Shown: piece by piece, positions 22,305 to 33,963 of the stretch | Position numbering within the stretch: position 1 is the stretch's first letter | Layout of the letters: each line of letters begins with the position of its first letter | From: Platanthera guangdongensis | Lineage: Eukaryota > Streptophyta > Magnoliopsida > Asparagales > Orchidaceae | Direction of reading: 5' to 3' | NCBI GenBank assembly: GCA_039583875.1 | Contig: CM077155.1 | Span: 13,371,046 to 13,435,045, forward strand | DNA length: 64,000 nt | Made by a program: the position numbers and the translations under genes | The notes under the pieces: generated by a model | Databases searched by the model: none | Told to the model about the DNA's origin: nothing | What the model saw: the letters and a program-made list of their open reading frames with translations, nothing else

Positions 22305-22314
22305 TTTGATACCA
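22305..22314 (-). other. R7 primer-binding site
   Basis: The minus strand reads TGGTATCAAA, the initiator-Met variant TGGTATCAAAGC, beside the LTR start at 22319. Confidence 0.75.
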
Positions 22315-22318
22315 AAAT

Positions 22319-23575
22319 TGATGTAGGCCCGTCCTAAACGACACTAAACGGACGGAGTATTGACGACGCTCGCTACGCTCAACGCCCTCTTGTCCTCACA
22401 CTAGCCAAACGCAGCAAATACAATTTTGTTTTTTATCTCTCGCGCTATCGTACGGGTAGACGAACCGCAAGTGGATCGGAGATTGACTATAGTTCAAAAT
22501 CCTCTCCGGCTAAAAGGAACAATATTGGTTCCGACGAGCTCGGAGTTGTACCAAAATAGATCCACCAAGAAAATCATGATTTCGAAAGTGGTAGGATCTA
22601 TCCCAACTAAAGAAAACAACGAGGATCGCCAATCCTCTCGGGAGTATCGGAAAACCAAACGGAAAATCACACAATCTATTAAGAGTAATACCACGAAAAT
22701 TAAAGCTTCAAAAATTCACGCAAAAATCGTCCACCACAAGAACAATCTAAGATGGAAAAATCTCTTAAGTAGGAATCTCGTTACCCCTCTCGGAATAGTA
22801 GATCCGAGATGTTGGATCCACAAAAATGATCACCCTTCCCTCGAAATCCACGAGAAACGCACCACAGATGAAGACCTCGTCCTTCTTCCCTGTTTCACGC
22901 CGATGAAGTTCACCCAAGCCGTTCTTCCTTGCACTTGCTTCTCCTCCACCAAAGTTGGCCACAAATCTGTTGAAAGTGTTGGATAATAACGTGGGAGAGA
23001 GGATTTAGTAAGGAGGGGTGATGGAGAAGAAAGGAGAATATGAAGAGAGGGAGAGGGCGACCAAGATATGAAAGAGGGGAAGGCCCCTTGTGGGCGACGG
23101 CAAGGAGAGAGGGAGGAGGAAAATAGGAGATTAGGGTTGGAGGAATCCTTGATTTTTATTTTCAATATTAGTCTACATGATAAAAGAGTTTTGGCCTTAT
23201 ATAAGGCTTACATCCAAGGGGCCATTAGCAACCCAAAAATTAGTGGCTAAGCGCATACCACAAGTTCCAAATGACTGGAATAAAAATAGTTTAATACAAA
23301 CCATATGAATGGATAATCGCAGACCACAAACTAGCAAGATAAAGTAAATTTAAATATTGTTGCGTGGGCGAAGATTGTAGTTGTGACCGCTACGGCGCCG
23401 AAAGTCTTTGGCCAGTGGAGCATCACCACCATCTTCCGCCACTACCCCATGATCACCAAGTGCGCCATGGACGTCGTCTTCCTCGCCATGGCCGTCACCA
23501 TGGTCGTCGCCTTCTTCATCACCAAGTTGGCCGTCGTGGTGGACGTCGCCATGGTCGTCGCCATCAATCCCATCA
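22319..23575 (-). repeat. R7 5' LTR
   Basis: 1257 bp, TGATGTAGGCCC to CCCATCA, collinear with 15996-17251 with scattered differences. No independent gene is seen. Confidence 0.9.
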
Positions 23576-23580
23576 CCTGC
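23576..23580 (+). other. R7 right target-site duplication
   Basis: CCTGC, identical to 15991-15995. Confidence 0.85.
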
Positions 23581-24620
23581 CAGATAATGAGAGCATGCGC
23601 AGCGGGTCTACCCTGGGGTCGAGCCGTGCTCGGGGTAGTGCAAGTCTCCAAGAACTAAGAACCAAACCTCTCCCCCGCAGGAGAGCCTTCGGACCTGCCA
23701 GCTAATGAGAGCCTGCGTAGCGGGTCTACCTGGGGCCGAGTCGTGCTCGGGGTCCCTTACCCCCACAAGCGAGCCTTCGGACCTGCCAGCAAATAAGAGC
23801 CTGCGTAGTGGGTCTACCTGTGGCCGAGCCATGCTCGGGGTAGTGCAAGAGTAGCCAAGGACCAAGAACCAAAACTCTCCCCCACATGCGATCCTTAGGA
23901 CCTGCCAGCTAATGAGAGCCTGTGCAGCGGGTCTACCTGCAGTCGAGTCGTGCTCAGGGTCCCTTACCACCAAAGGCGAGCCTTCGGACCTGCCAGCTAA
24001 TGAGAGCCTGCGCAGCGGGTCTATCCGGGGCCAAGCAATGCTCGGGGTAGTGTAAGTCTCCAAGAACCAAGAACCAAACCTCTCCCCCACAGGCGAGCCT
24101 TCAGAACTGCCAGCTAATGAGAGCCTGCACAACGAGTCTACCTGGGGCCGAGTCGTGCTCGGGGTCCCTTACCCCCACAGGCGAGCCTTCGGACTTGCCA
24201 GCTAATGAGAATCAAACCTCTCCCCCACAGGCAAGCCTTCAGACCTACCAGCTAATGAGAGCCTGAGCAGCTGGTCTACCTGGGGCCGAGCCGTGCTCGA
24301 GGTCCCTTACCCTGACAGGCGAGCCTACGGAACTGCCAACTAATGAGAGCTTGCGCAGCGGGTCTACCTATAGTGCAAGCCTCCAAGAACCAAGAACCAA
24401 ACCTCTCCCCCACAGGCGAGCCTTCGGACCTGCTAGCTAATGAGAGCCTACACATCGGGTCTACCTGGGGTGAGCCGTGCTCGGGTTAGTGCAAGTGTCC
24501 AAGAACCAAAAACCAAACCTCTCCCCCACAGGCGAGCCTTCGGACCTGCCAGCTAATGAGAGCCTGCGCAGCGGGTCTATCTTGGGTCGAGCCGTGCTCG
24601 GGGTAGTGCAAGAGCCTCAT
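23581..24620. repeat. R6 tandem repeat array, right portion
   Basis: About ten units. The core holds GCGAGCCTTCGGACCTGCC, AGCTAATGAGAGCCTGCGC, a GGGTCTACCTGGGG block and CCGAGCCGTGCTCGGGG. Units come in two lengths: about 118 bp with a GTGCAAGTCTCCAAGAACC linker, and about 90 bp with a TCCCTTACCCCCAC linker. No coding sequence; a minus-strand frame at 23608-24132 is a shadow. Tandem repeats between integrase and 3' LTR are known in Tat/Ogre elements and can seed satellites. Confidence 0.88.
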
Positions 24621-24720
24621 CTTCCTGCTACTAGAATTTTATAATAGACAAGAACGAGAAGCAATTTGAGAAATATATTGCAATAAACTTGACTTGAGTT
24701 ATAATTTTTACTTTTTCTTC

Positions 24721-26001
24721 TCACGGGTAGAAGCACTTCAAGTCATCGCCGCTCCAGGTATGGCTCATGGTCCTACACTCCACACCCTGGAGGTGGTAAG
24801 CTCCCGTTCTTAGTACCCTCTCAACAATATAGGGTCCTTCCCTATTTGAGTTGAGCTTGCCCACGGGGGCAGATCTTCCCGCAGCATCAACTTTCTTTAG
24901 TATCAGATCTCCCTCAGCGAACTGCTTGATCCTGATGTGTTTGTCGAAGTATTTTGCCATTCGTCGCTTGATCTCTTCCTGCCTTATAGCTGCAAAATCA
25001 CGTAGCTCTTCCACCATATCCAATGAGAGGCATAATTCCCCTTCCTTTTCCAACCTCCAAGCCTCATCCCCATCACCCATGGCTACAACTCGTGGGGACC
25101 GAACCTCGAATTCCACAGCCAGGGCCACCTCACACCCATGAGATAGTTTGAATGGGGTCTCGCCGATGGCCATGTTCGGAGTTATCCGTAAGGCCCACAA
25201 TACTGAGGGGAGCTGCTCTACCCAGTTTCACCTCAGGTTCTCCACCTTCTTTTTGAGCAAGTTCATGATGATTTTATTTGCTGCCTCCACCTGGTCGTTG
25301 CTCCTAGGGTGGTGCACGAAGGAAAACCTGACGTTTATCCCCAGCTGAGCGTAGAAGCTGATGAATTCTTCGCTGGCAAACTGTGGCCCATTGTCTGTTA
25401 CTATCACCTGTGGGAGCCTGTGCCTACATATGATCTCCCCCCAGACGAAGCTCCTTATGAGCTGCGAGGTGACCTTGGCCAATGCCTTGACCTCCAGCCA
25501 CTTTGAAAAGTAATCGATCATGACCAGGAGGAATCTCCTCTGTCCACTAGCTGGACGGAAAGGTCCAACCAAGTCCATCTCCCAGATGGCGAAAGGCCAT
25601 GGTGCCATGATGCTTTAGAGCCTTTGAGCGGGCAAGAGTTGGAGGGCGGCATATAGCTAACACTTCTGGCACCTCCTCACGAATTCGGCCGCATCCTTCC
25701 TCAGGGTCAGCCAGAAGTACCCTTGCCTTACCACCCTTGCTTCCAACGTCCTTCCCCCTGAGTGGCTGCCACACTCTCCTGAATGCACCTCATTTAGGAT
25801 CCTCAGGACCTCCTCCTCGGTCACACACCTTGCAAGGAGCCCTAACAACATCTTCTGATGCAACCCTCCTCCCAGCATTAGGTAGTGAGCCGCCTTGTGC
25901 CTGAAGCTTTTCCCATCCTTGGTCCCCTCTAGAAGCTCGCCAGTGGTTAGGAAGGTCGCCAATGGATCGACCCACGAGGGTCGCCTATCCACCTCCATCA
26001 A
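24721..26001 (-). pseudogene. pol: R6 integrase
   Basis: The H2C2 finger is HSGECGSHSGG ... RRCQKC (26001-25657). The core (25608-25228) has WEMDLVGPF, VTDNGPQFAS and a DQVEAANK block, so the D, D and E are present. The C-terminal part (25200-24721) has a TPFKLSHGCEVALAVE block and the basic region typical of Tat integrases. Stops or shifts near 25650 and 25229 separate the parts. It inserts the DNA copy into the genome. Confidence 0.9.
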
Positions 26002-26022
26002 CTCTCCTTCCTCGATAGCCGG

Positions 26023-26589
26023 TCAAAATAGCTCCGTCAAGTTCCCTCCTCCCCGAGGTCCAAACTTATCCAATCGATTGGCAGCTATACTTTCTTCCCT
26101 TGGAACATGTTGAATTGAGAATGTCCGGAGCCCTCCGATGATCACCCTCACCTTTGCTAAGTACTTCACAAGGGTGGGCTCCAGAGCCTCGAACTCCCCT
26201 CGGATCCGTGATTCCACCACCAGTGAGTTCGTAAAAGCCTCCACATCCTGGATCTCAAGTTCTTTTGCCAAGCGAAGACCAGCTATCACGGCCTCGTACT
26301 CCGCCTGATTGTTAGTTGCTAAAACGTGTAAGACCACTGCTTGTTCTATGGTGACCCCCTGGGGGCTTATTAACACCACCCCTGCTCCGAGGGAGTGCTT
26401 TCCCGATGACCCATCAACCATCATCTTCCACGCCTCCTGCGGCCGCGGCTCCTCGGTCCTGACCTCAACAACGTAGTTTGCCAAGAAATTAGCCACCGCC
26501 TGCGCCTTGATGGAGAGTCTTGGCACGAAGGAGATATCAAACTCGCATAGTTCAATGGACCACTTGGCCAACCTGCCCGAGTGTTCCAC
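26023..26589 (-). pseudogene. pol: R6 second (archaeal-type) RNase H
   Basis: After the end of the Ty3 RNase H (LAKWSIELCEFDISFVPR) comes a second RNase H with MMVDGSSGKHSLGAG, TNNQAEYEAVIAGL and a late IQHVPREESIAANRLDK block. This acquired archaeal-type RNase H defines the Tat lineage. The expected second acidic residue in the middle block is hard to place by eye: the usual DS pair reads as NS (FTNSLVVESR). Confidence 0.88.
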
Positions 26590-26604
26590 TCCCTCAAAAA
26601 TCTT

Positions 26605-27780
26605 TCAAAGGGGATGGTCCGTCACCACCTTGATCGAATGTGCTTGGAAGTATGGCCGAAGCTTCCTGGCCGAAATGATCAAAGCATACGCCAGCTTCTC
26701 CAGGATGGGGTAGCGGAGCTCCTCCTTCTTCAGGATCCTGCTAACGTAGTAGATTGGTAATTGCTTCTTTCCCACGTACCTGACCAGGACCGAGCTTGCG
26801 GCCTCTGCTCCTACTCCGAGGTACAAGACTAGGTCCTCCCCCTCCTTTGGGCTTTGAAGTAGAGGAGCCTGTGAGAGCTGCCTCTTCAGCATTTGGAAAG
26901 CCTCTTTGCATTCGATAGTCCACTCGAAGCGTTGAGTACCCCTCAGCACCTTGAAGAATGATGAGAACTTTTCTCCCGACCAGAAGAGGAATCTGCTTAG
27001 CCCGGCCAGCTTGCCAGTCAAGCGCTGGACCTCCTTAATGTTGCGTGGTGACTCCAACTCCAAGATGGCTTTCACCTTATCTGGGATAGGCTCCAGCCTT
27101 GTTGGTGTCAGAAGATGCCCAAGGAACTTCCCACGGTCCGCCCCGAAGACACACTTCAAGGGGTTCAGCTTCATCTTGAACTTCTGCAGGGTGGCGAATG
27201 TCTCCTTCAGATCTTGAAGATGTGAGTCCACACATTTGCTCTTGACCATCAGATCATCAACATAGATCTCCAAGTTCCTCCCTCTTTGACCCTGGAAGAC
27301 TCGATCCATCATGTGCTGGTATGTTGCCCGTGCATTCTTCAACCCAAAGGGCATCATCTTGTAGCCGAAACATCCCTCCCTTGTGATGAAGGAGACGTTC
27401 TTGACATCAGGAGGGTGCATTCGGATCTGGTGGTAACCTGAAAAAGAATCCAAAAAACTCATAATTGAAAAACCAACGGCTGAATCAACCAGCGCGTCGA
27501 TTCGGGGCAGGGGGTAGCAATCCTTCAGGCATGATTTATTTAATAAAGAAAAGTCAATACACATGCGCCACTTCCCTCCTCATTTCTTCATCATTACCAC
27601 GTTGGGGATCCAGCCCGGATACTGGATCTCCGAGATGAAGCCAGCCTCCAGAAGCTTCTTGATCTCCTTGCGGATGGGTTTCTACAGCTTGGTAGCGATG
27701 TCCCTCATCTTCTGGAAAATGGGACGCGTCTGGGGATCCAGTTTCATGCAATGGTAGGCCACGTCTCCATCGATACCCGG
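26605..27780 (-). pseudogene. pol: R6 reverse transcriptase and Ty3 RNase H
   Basis: The RT start (EIKKLLEAGFISEIQYPGW) lies at about 27670-27600 before the main open frame, which opens at 27564 with CIDFSLLNKSCLKD. Catalytic YVDD is present (EIYVDDLMVKSK). The connection and RNase H (EDLVLYLGVGAEAASSVLV ... RYPILEKLAYALI) continue to 26605. The first RNase H Asp appears replaced in LYLGV. In-frame stops lie near 27680 and 27585. Confidence 0.9.
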
Positions 27781-28014
27781 CATGTCAGTCGCACTCCAAT
27801 CAAAGACGTCGACGTTGCTCTGGATACAAGCCATGACTCACTCCTGGTCCTCGGCACTCAAGCCCCCGCTGATCTGGATCCTCTACACCTGGCCGATGCT
27901 GGTGAAGACCTCTATCTCCACCACTTCTCCTGTCGGCTCCAACCGCGACTGCTCCCAGCTAGCTCTTGCCCCCTCTTCCTGCCCATACTCTTCCTCTCCT
28001 CCTACTTCCTCAAC

Positions 28015-28709
28015 TTACATCACCTCTCCCAGGCTCTCACTCTGCTCCTGCTCAACCCCCACGCCTCTCAGGGCCTCCCTCTCATCTCCTTCTACAACTC
28101 CTCCCTCATGCTGACCCTCTTCCAGATCCAACCCTTCGTCCCTCTGGACCTCATGCACACCTCCTTCTCCTTGCTCCTCAATCTCCTCCTCTGCCTCCTC
28201 CAGGCTCACTTTCTCAACCTCCTCCGAGTGCTCATCCTCATCTCCCACAACCTCTTCCTGCTCTGCCATCTCCATCTCTAGCTCTTCCGCCTTTGCCATC
28301 CAAGAAATGGTGTTGACTGCCATCATATAGCATTGTCTCGCAACCTTCAGGTCCCCACTGACCCTGACCTGCACCCCTCTATTATTGAGCTTGAGGCACT
28401 GATGAAATGAGGAGGGGACATAACGAAAGGTGCTGATTAGGGGATGCCCAAATATGGTGTTATAGCTGCTGGGGGCGTCCACGATCATGAACCTGTAGTT
28501 CCGCGACACGCCCCCAACCTCACGTGCAGCCCTACCCCTCCTTCCACCTCCTTTCTCTCTCCTAAGAAACCAAACAACAGCCCGTCTGAAGCTAAAATCC
28601 TCTTGGCCTCGACCTGCATCTCATCGAAGGCCTTCTTGAAAATCACGTTCACAGAGCTCCCGTTGTCCACCAGGATCTTTGAGACAGTGAAGTTTTCTAC
28701 CGCCATCTA
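28015..28709 (-). pseudogene. pol: R6 protease and Glu-rich linker
   Basis: The protease motif ILVDNGSSVNVIF (28706-28485) has the DNGSS form seen in Tat and Athila proteases. After a frameshift, the frame at 28509-28015 has YNTIFGHPLI, then a long Glu/Val-rich acidic stretch of about 90 residues. The plus-strand Leu/Pro-rich reading frames here are shadows of that acidic stretch. The acidic linker leads towards RT at 27780. Confidence 0.8.
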
Positions 28710-30411
28710 GATCACCAAGGCGTCACAGAACGGGTCCTCATAGTCTGGCATGTTTGCTGAAGAAAAGGTAATTTTTTCTTTTAGAGGGGGATCCTGGGAT
28801 GTCGAGGCTACACCCCTTCGGAACATGGTCTGGAGGCTCCCCTTTCAAGTTGCCTCAATCAAAACTCCTCCGTGGATAATCCTGATCCCTCCCCTAGTTC
28901 CTACATCCACCCGGTACTCGCATCTATATTCCGTCTCCTCCTGTTGTACCTCCTCGATCCTCACTGGCGGATCCTGCCTCCTCAACCCACTGGCCTCTCT
29001 CATCTCCAAGAACTCTAGGCAGGTGGCCATCGCGTGACCCACCTCCTGTTGGAAGTCACAGAAAGGCAAATCCACCCGGCCCCTTCTTCCTTCTCCACCC
29101 CCTCTTCTTCTGGCTCCTCCCTGAGCTCCTCTCCTTCCTCCTCTACCTCGGCCGACTTCCATTGCCTCCGGCTGATGCGCGAAGTGACCCCTCAGCTCTG
29201 GCCTCCTCGTTGGCTGATCAGACCTCCTCAGCTCGTGAAAGTTATCTCTTCCATGAAAACCTCCTCCTTTCTCCTGGAGGGTCCCTCCTGGGGCCTCCAA
29301 CCTAGCCGATTGTTCGGCTCCCGGGCCCCCCCCATCCTTTATGTTGTTCCTACTACCCCAATCCTTGGGGCTCCTCCCTTCTTCTCTCTTCTCTCTGCTC
29401 CTTCTGCTTCCCTACTCCCGGCTCCTTCATGTCATCCTCCGCCAACCTGGCTAGCTTCCTGGCAAACACCGGATTGGCCCTCTCGAAGTCTATCTACTTT
29501 GCCGCCCTCTCCATGAGCTCCTCAAAAGAGAGGGGGCACTCTCTTCAACTCTATGCTAAAGAACCTCGGCCTCAGTCCCAGGGTGAAAGAGAGCATCAGG
29601 GCATACCTCGGGACCTCTTGGACCAGGAGGATCTCTTCCCAAAACTGGTCAACATAATGACCCAACGTCACATCTTGTTTCTGTCTCACCGCAAACAGAC
29701 ACTCCGCCTCCTTCTTACGCTTCTTCGATGTCGAAAACCTCAACAGAAAACCTCGACGCAGATCCTCAAAACTGTAGATCGAACTCGCCGGAAATTGCTG
29801 GAACCAGTCCCGTGCCTTCTCCTTTAATGCGATGGCAAATAGTCGACACATGAAGGCATCCATCATCTGCCTTATCGAAACAACATCTTCGAACCACTGC
29901 ACATGCTATACAGGGTCATCCTTCCCCGAATAGTAGGACATATCGGGCTACCGGAACCCCTCCGGCATCGGGGCCGAGATGATGAGCTCACTGAAAGGGC
30001 TCTCACCTCCTGCCTGCCGAGAGGGCACATCCCGCGGCCTCGGTTGGCTGGCGCGATCCGTGAGTCCATGCCCAGGGAAGAGCTTTCTCACAGCTGCCTC
30101 CCGCTCGCCAACTTCTGCTGGTATCTCCTTCCCGGGGTGCTGGCCTGGGAAGAGCTCTCGCGCGGCCACGTTCCTCTCGCCAGCCTCCGCCGGGACCTCA
30201 TTCCTCGGGCACTGCCTAAGGGCATTCTCGCCCAAGAGTGGTACCGCCTCCACTGGGACTTGAGTCACTGCCCACTCGCTCCTTGTCGACAAGGCCAAGA
30301 TGATGGTCTGCAAGACCTCTCGCCTGAAGTCCTCCAACATCTTCTTCATCGCCTCCTCTACCCTGGAGGGGGAATCTCCTGACCAGATCCTCCGACTTCA
30401 CCTCCTGCCAT
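28710..30411 (-). pseudogene. gag: R6 gag
   Basis: Probable ATG at 30411 (MAGGEVGGSGQEIPPPG), followed by a frameshift near 30360 and the frame 30349-29948. That part ends SPFSELIISAPMPEGFR, the usual start of the Tat capsid. The capsid core (29902-29522) has a DAFMCRLFAIALKEKARDWF block. An internal duplication of about 22 residues (EVPAEAGERNVAARELFPGQ / EIPAEVGEREAAVRKLFPGH) lies near 30200-30060. The C-terminal part (29300-28845) is Arg/Gly-rich. Multiple frame breaks. Confidence 0.8.
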
Positions 30412-30446
30412 CGGACTACTCGAAACATTCTTGTATCAGATACCTT

Positions 30447-30463
30447 CCATGTTCACCGCACCA
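30447..30463 (-). other. R6 primer-binding site (candidate, not initiator-Met)
   Basis: The plus strand reads CCATGTTCACCGCACCA, a tRNA-3'-like end finishing in CCA, 4 nt from the LTR edge. The minus strand begins TGGTGCGGTGAAC. I cannot assign the tRNA species by eye. Confidence 0.45.
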
Positions 30464-30467
30464 GAAC

Positions 30468-31190
30468 TATTGAAGCCAAAATTTGACTTCGACAAAAGTT
30501 CGAAAATAGGGGCGTAGCCAACACCTACTCGTCCCAATCTCTGACCTCCGACTAGTCGTGAAGGACTAGAAACCGACCTTAAGCCTCAGCAGGGAGGTCC
30601 CACCGCTTACACGGAAGATCTCTGAGAGCTTCCCCTCCAAAGCCAAAAGCTGGGCTTGGAGCTCCTCAGAAAGCACGAAAAAACTCTTAAAAGTCCCGGG
30701 AAAAAAGGTGCTTCTCAAGAACTCCTATGAGCCTATTTATAGTTTTCTGATTTGGATTTGCAAATAGCCACACTGAACTGACCTGAAATTACCAAAATAC
30801 CCTTGATTTGGTCTGCCATCAGCCAAACTCCGCTGTTCTGAGGAGTTATGTGCAGACCACCGCGGGCAAACGGGTAAAATTATCCGGGGCAAAAGAGTAA
30901 AATCCTCTGTGGGTATAAAAATGTAAAAATGGCCCTCTCTCGGCACGACGAGTAGGGAAGCACCCAACGGCGAGACGAGCCCTTCTGGCCATCTAGCAGG
31001 CGTTCCTCATATTGAGGTCCACTCACTGTTATGGTCCTACTCGCGCCCTAAAAGGGGCGTCTCTCCCACTGGAGAGACCATATGTCCCGCCTCCTACGAG
31101 TGAACCATGTGGTTCCACTCGCCTCGCTGGCATCTCGCCAACTTCGACTGTTCACACCTTGAGGGCCTCTCGCGAGCCCGAGGTTGTACA
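30468..31190 (-). repeat. R6 5' LTR
   Basis: 723 bp, TATTGAAGCC (TG in the other copy) to TTGTACA. Includes CCTCTCGCGAGCCCGAGG, a palindrome-bearing block shared with the other LTR. Confidence 0.82.
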
Positions 31191-31256
31191 TCGAGAAATT
31201 GGAGACTTCGTGAAATCCAATAGCTTTTCGAGAAAACCTCTAAGTTTTTCTTGAGA
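31191..31256. repeat. R5 second palindrome array (part 2)
   Basis: Continuation of the 10486-10861 array, with TCGAGAAA, TTTTCGAGAAAA and TTTCTTGAGAAA, beyond the R6 insertion. Confidence 0.8.
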
Positions 31257-31275
31257 AATTCATATCCTGAGCTTG

Positions 31276-32065
31276 TCAGGACTCTATGTTGAGCATACAG
31301 AGTTCTATCTTGAAGCAGGAGAACTTGGCCTCATCCAGCGACTTCATGAAAATATCTGCCACTTGCTTCTCCATCGGGACATAGTTTGAGGGCTATGTCC
31401 TTATTCTCCACAAGCTCCCGGATGAAATGGTAGCAAACTTCGATGTGATTTGTCCGGCTGTGTGAAACTAGATTGTTGGTAATTACTATTATGCTGGAAG
31501 AGTCTCAATATATTGGAATTTCTCTGAACATCAAATCATAGTCTTTGAGTTGGTTTTTGATCCATTGAAACTGTGGCCAACAATTACCCACAGAGATATA
31601 CTATGACTCGGCAGTAGATGTTTCCACACATTTTTGCTTCTTACTGCTCCAAGAGATAAGCCGTCTTCCGAGGAATTGGCACAACTCGGAAGTGCTTTTC
31701 CTATCATCCCTGCATCCTGCAAAATCAGCATCTGAAAAGCCAATTAGCTCGATGCCATTACTTCTTCGGTACCATAAGCCAAGATTGGGTGTACCCTTAC
31801 GATATCTTAAAATTTGCTTTGCAGCGACGTAATGAGATTCCTTAGTGTTCCCCTGATATCTAGTGCAGACAGATCTTGAGAATATTATATATGGTCTACT
31901 GGCAGTTAGGTATAGCAAAGATCCAATTATGCTTCTGTACTTGGTTTCATCAAAAGGTTTCCCTTTCTCATCCTTGCGTAGAGACACAGTTGATCCCATT
32001 GGATTCCTCATAGTGGTTGCGCACTCCATTCTGAATTTCTTAAGAATCTCCTTGGTGGACTTCAT
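31276..32065 (-). pseudogene. pol: R5 RT end and RNase H
   Basis: The segment shows [11 protein letters not shown] (RT end), then RNase H with IGFSDADFAGC, TAES and a later HSRTNHIEVCYHF block. The end of pol is a TGA at 31276, just before the palindrome spacer. Frame changes occur near 31600 and 31380. Comparison with R9 gives the same order of motifs. Confidence 0.85.
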
Positions 32066-32704
32066 CTGAGAGATGAAAATTCCATCTTCAATTGCTTCAC
32101 TTGAAGTCCTAAGAAATATTTCACCTCACCCATACTTCTCATTTCAAACTTCCCTTGCATAAGTTTAGAAAACTTTTTGAAAAGGTGTATTCCGTAGAAC
32201 CAAATATGATGTCATCAACATAAATTTGCACTACCAAAATCTTGCCTTAACTTCCCTAAGAAATATTATCTTGTCTATCTTTACCCTTGTGAACTTATTC
32301 ACAAGAAGTAAGCTAGACAATATCTCATACCAAACTCGGGGAGCTTGATTTAAACCATATAATGCTTTATATAGAAAATAAATGTAGTCAGGGAATTGAG
32401 AATTAACAAAATCTGGGGGTTGCGGTATGTATACTTCCTCTTTCAGATTACTGTTGAGGAATGCTGACTTCACATCCATTTGGTAGACAGTGAAGCCTTT
32501 GAGGGAAGCAAATGCAAGAAATAACCTGATCGCCTCGAGCTGAGCCACTAGAGCAAATGTCTGGTCAAAGTTGGTCCCCTCTTCTTGTCTGTATCCTTGT
32601 GCTACAAGTCTGGCTTTGTTTTTGACAATTACTCCGTGTTGGTCCAGATTGTTTCTGAATATACACTTGCTGTCGATCATGTTCTGTCCGTTTAGACTGA
32701 GCAC
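32066..32704 (-). pseudogene. pol: R5 reverse transcriptase
   Basis: Contains [39 protein letters not shown] and, after a frame change near 32230, [12 protein letters not shown] with the catalytic YVDD. It aligns closely with the R9 RT block by block. Frame changes at about 32230 and 32070 break it. Confidence 0.88.
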
Positions 32705-32801
32705 AAGCTCCCAAACTTTACATCATTCAAACTGGCTGAGCTCCTCTTGCATTACAAGGATCCAAAAGGCATCTTTGTTTGCTTCCTCAAACTTCTTTGG
32801 T

Positions 32802-33963
32802 TTAACCTGAGACAAAAAAACTGAGATTCAAAATTTCGTTAGCTATACCTCTTCTGGAACTAACATCGTTGCCTGACTCTCCAATGATTAGATAAGCTGG
32901 GAGATCTCTTAGGTGTTTGATCCCTAGGTTCCTTGCTCTCCCACCAACAGGCTCTGCAACATCCGGTGCTGCCACTGTAGGTTGAATCAACTCTTCCTCT
33001 ATGGGTCCTTTATTGACCAAGCCTGGATTGACGAGCTTGACTGAGCTTGGAGATTCTTCCTTGACAGCTTCATCTAAGCTAAGTTTCTCAAAACTGGTAC
33101 CTGCATCTGCACCATTAACACTAGATGAGCTGCTATGAAGCAAGCTAGTCTCATCAAACAAAAAATTTATCGATTCTACCACCACCAGAGTTTTCTTATT
33201 GAAAATCATATATGCCTTACTATGGCTACTATATTCTACAAAAATACCTTCAAAACATTTTCACTAAACTTAATTCGGTAATTCTTCCCATTATTAAGTA
33301 TGAAGCATTTGCTTCCAAATATTCTAAAGTAGGACACAGTCGATTTTCTGCCCTTCAATAGCTCATTGGGGGTCTTACGGTAGTTTTTGTTGATTAGTTC
33401 TCTGTTTTGCACGTAACAAGACATGTTGACTGCTTCTGCCCAGAAGTACTCTGGAAGTGAAGCATCGTTCAACATGGTTGTACACGCTTCAATCAGGGTT
33501 CTATTCCTTCTCTATGCAACTCCATTTTGTTGTGGAGTGCGCGGGGAGGAAAACTCTTGAAAGATATCTTGGATTTCACAAAATTATCACCAGACTTGAA
33601 CTCTGTTCCATGGTCACTTCTGATTTTAACCACTGAGTTGTCCAATTAATTCGGAATTTGGCGAACAAAATTAGTGAATGAATCGAATGTGTCTGACTTG
33701 TGTTTCAGAAATAACAACCAAGTCAAACGTGAGTAGTCATCAACAATTACCAATGTATAGACCTTACCTCCTAAGCTATGAATATGCATAGGACTGAATA
33801 AGTCCATATGAAGCAAGTATAAGCTTCATGAAGAATCTTTCTCAGCAATGCCCTTGAAGGTAGCCCGTGTCTGCTTACCCATTTGATAGGAGTGACATGG
33901 ACTCTCTTTATGGCACTTAAATTTGGGAGCAACATGCACTAAGTTGTGAGAAAATAGCATATT
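32802..33963 (-). pseudogene. pol: R5 integrase and linker
   Basis: The core begins with an LHMDLFSPM block (33830-33790; first Asp kept), then IRSDHGTEF (second Asp kept). In the third block the catalytic Glu codon is replaced by TAG (NGVA-stop-RRNR, near 33515). Then LPEYFWAEAVN and FRIFGSKCFILNN (33475-33236), and a variable Ser/Glu linker to RT. Non-functional. Confidence 0.85.

Larger units (their letters stand above)
15996..23575 (-). mobile_element. R7: Ty3 chromovirus inserted in R6 tandem repeats
   Basis: A 7580-bp element on the minus strand with LTRs 15996-17251 and 22319-23575, a perfect 5-bp duplication CCTGC, primer-binding site at 22305 and polypurine tract at 17252. Order: gag with one zinc knuckle, protease, RT, RNase H, integrase with a chromodomain-like tail that runs into the 3' LTR. 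Many stops. Lineage within the chromoviruses (CRM- or Galadriel-like) is not settled by eye. Confidence 0.92.
10867..31190 (-). mobile_element. R6: Ty3 Tat-lineage element with antisense genes, split by R7
   Basis: LTRs are 10867-11568 (3') and 30468-31190 (5'). The minus-strand order is gag, protease, RT, RNase H, a second RNase H, integrase, then a tandem-repeat region, then two antisense genes, then the 3' LTR. The second (archaeal-type) RNase H and the antisense Transposase_28-type gene are hallmarks of Tat-lineage elements. R7 sits in the tandem repeats. Subtracting R7 gives about 12.7 kb. Coding parts are broken by frameshifts and stops. Confidence 0.9.

Noticed and set aside
23608..24132. 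Minus-strand 174-codon frame with repeated RRLSLAGRSEGSP units
   Set aside because: It is a translation of the R6 tandem repeat and is not kept across the array.
27751..28316. Leu/Pro-rich plus-strand frames
   Set aside because: Shadows of the Glu-rich linker after the R6 protease on the minus strand.
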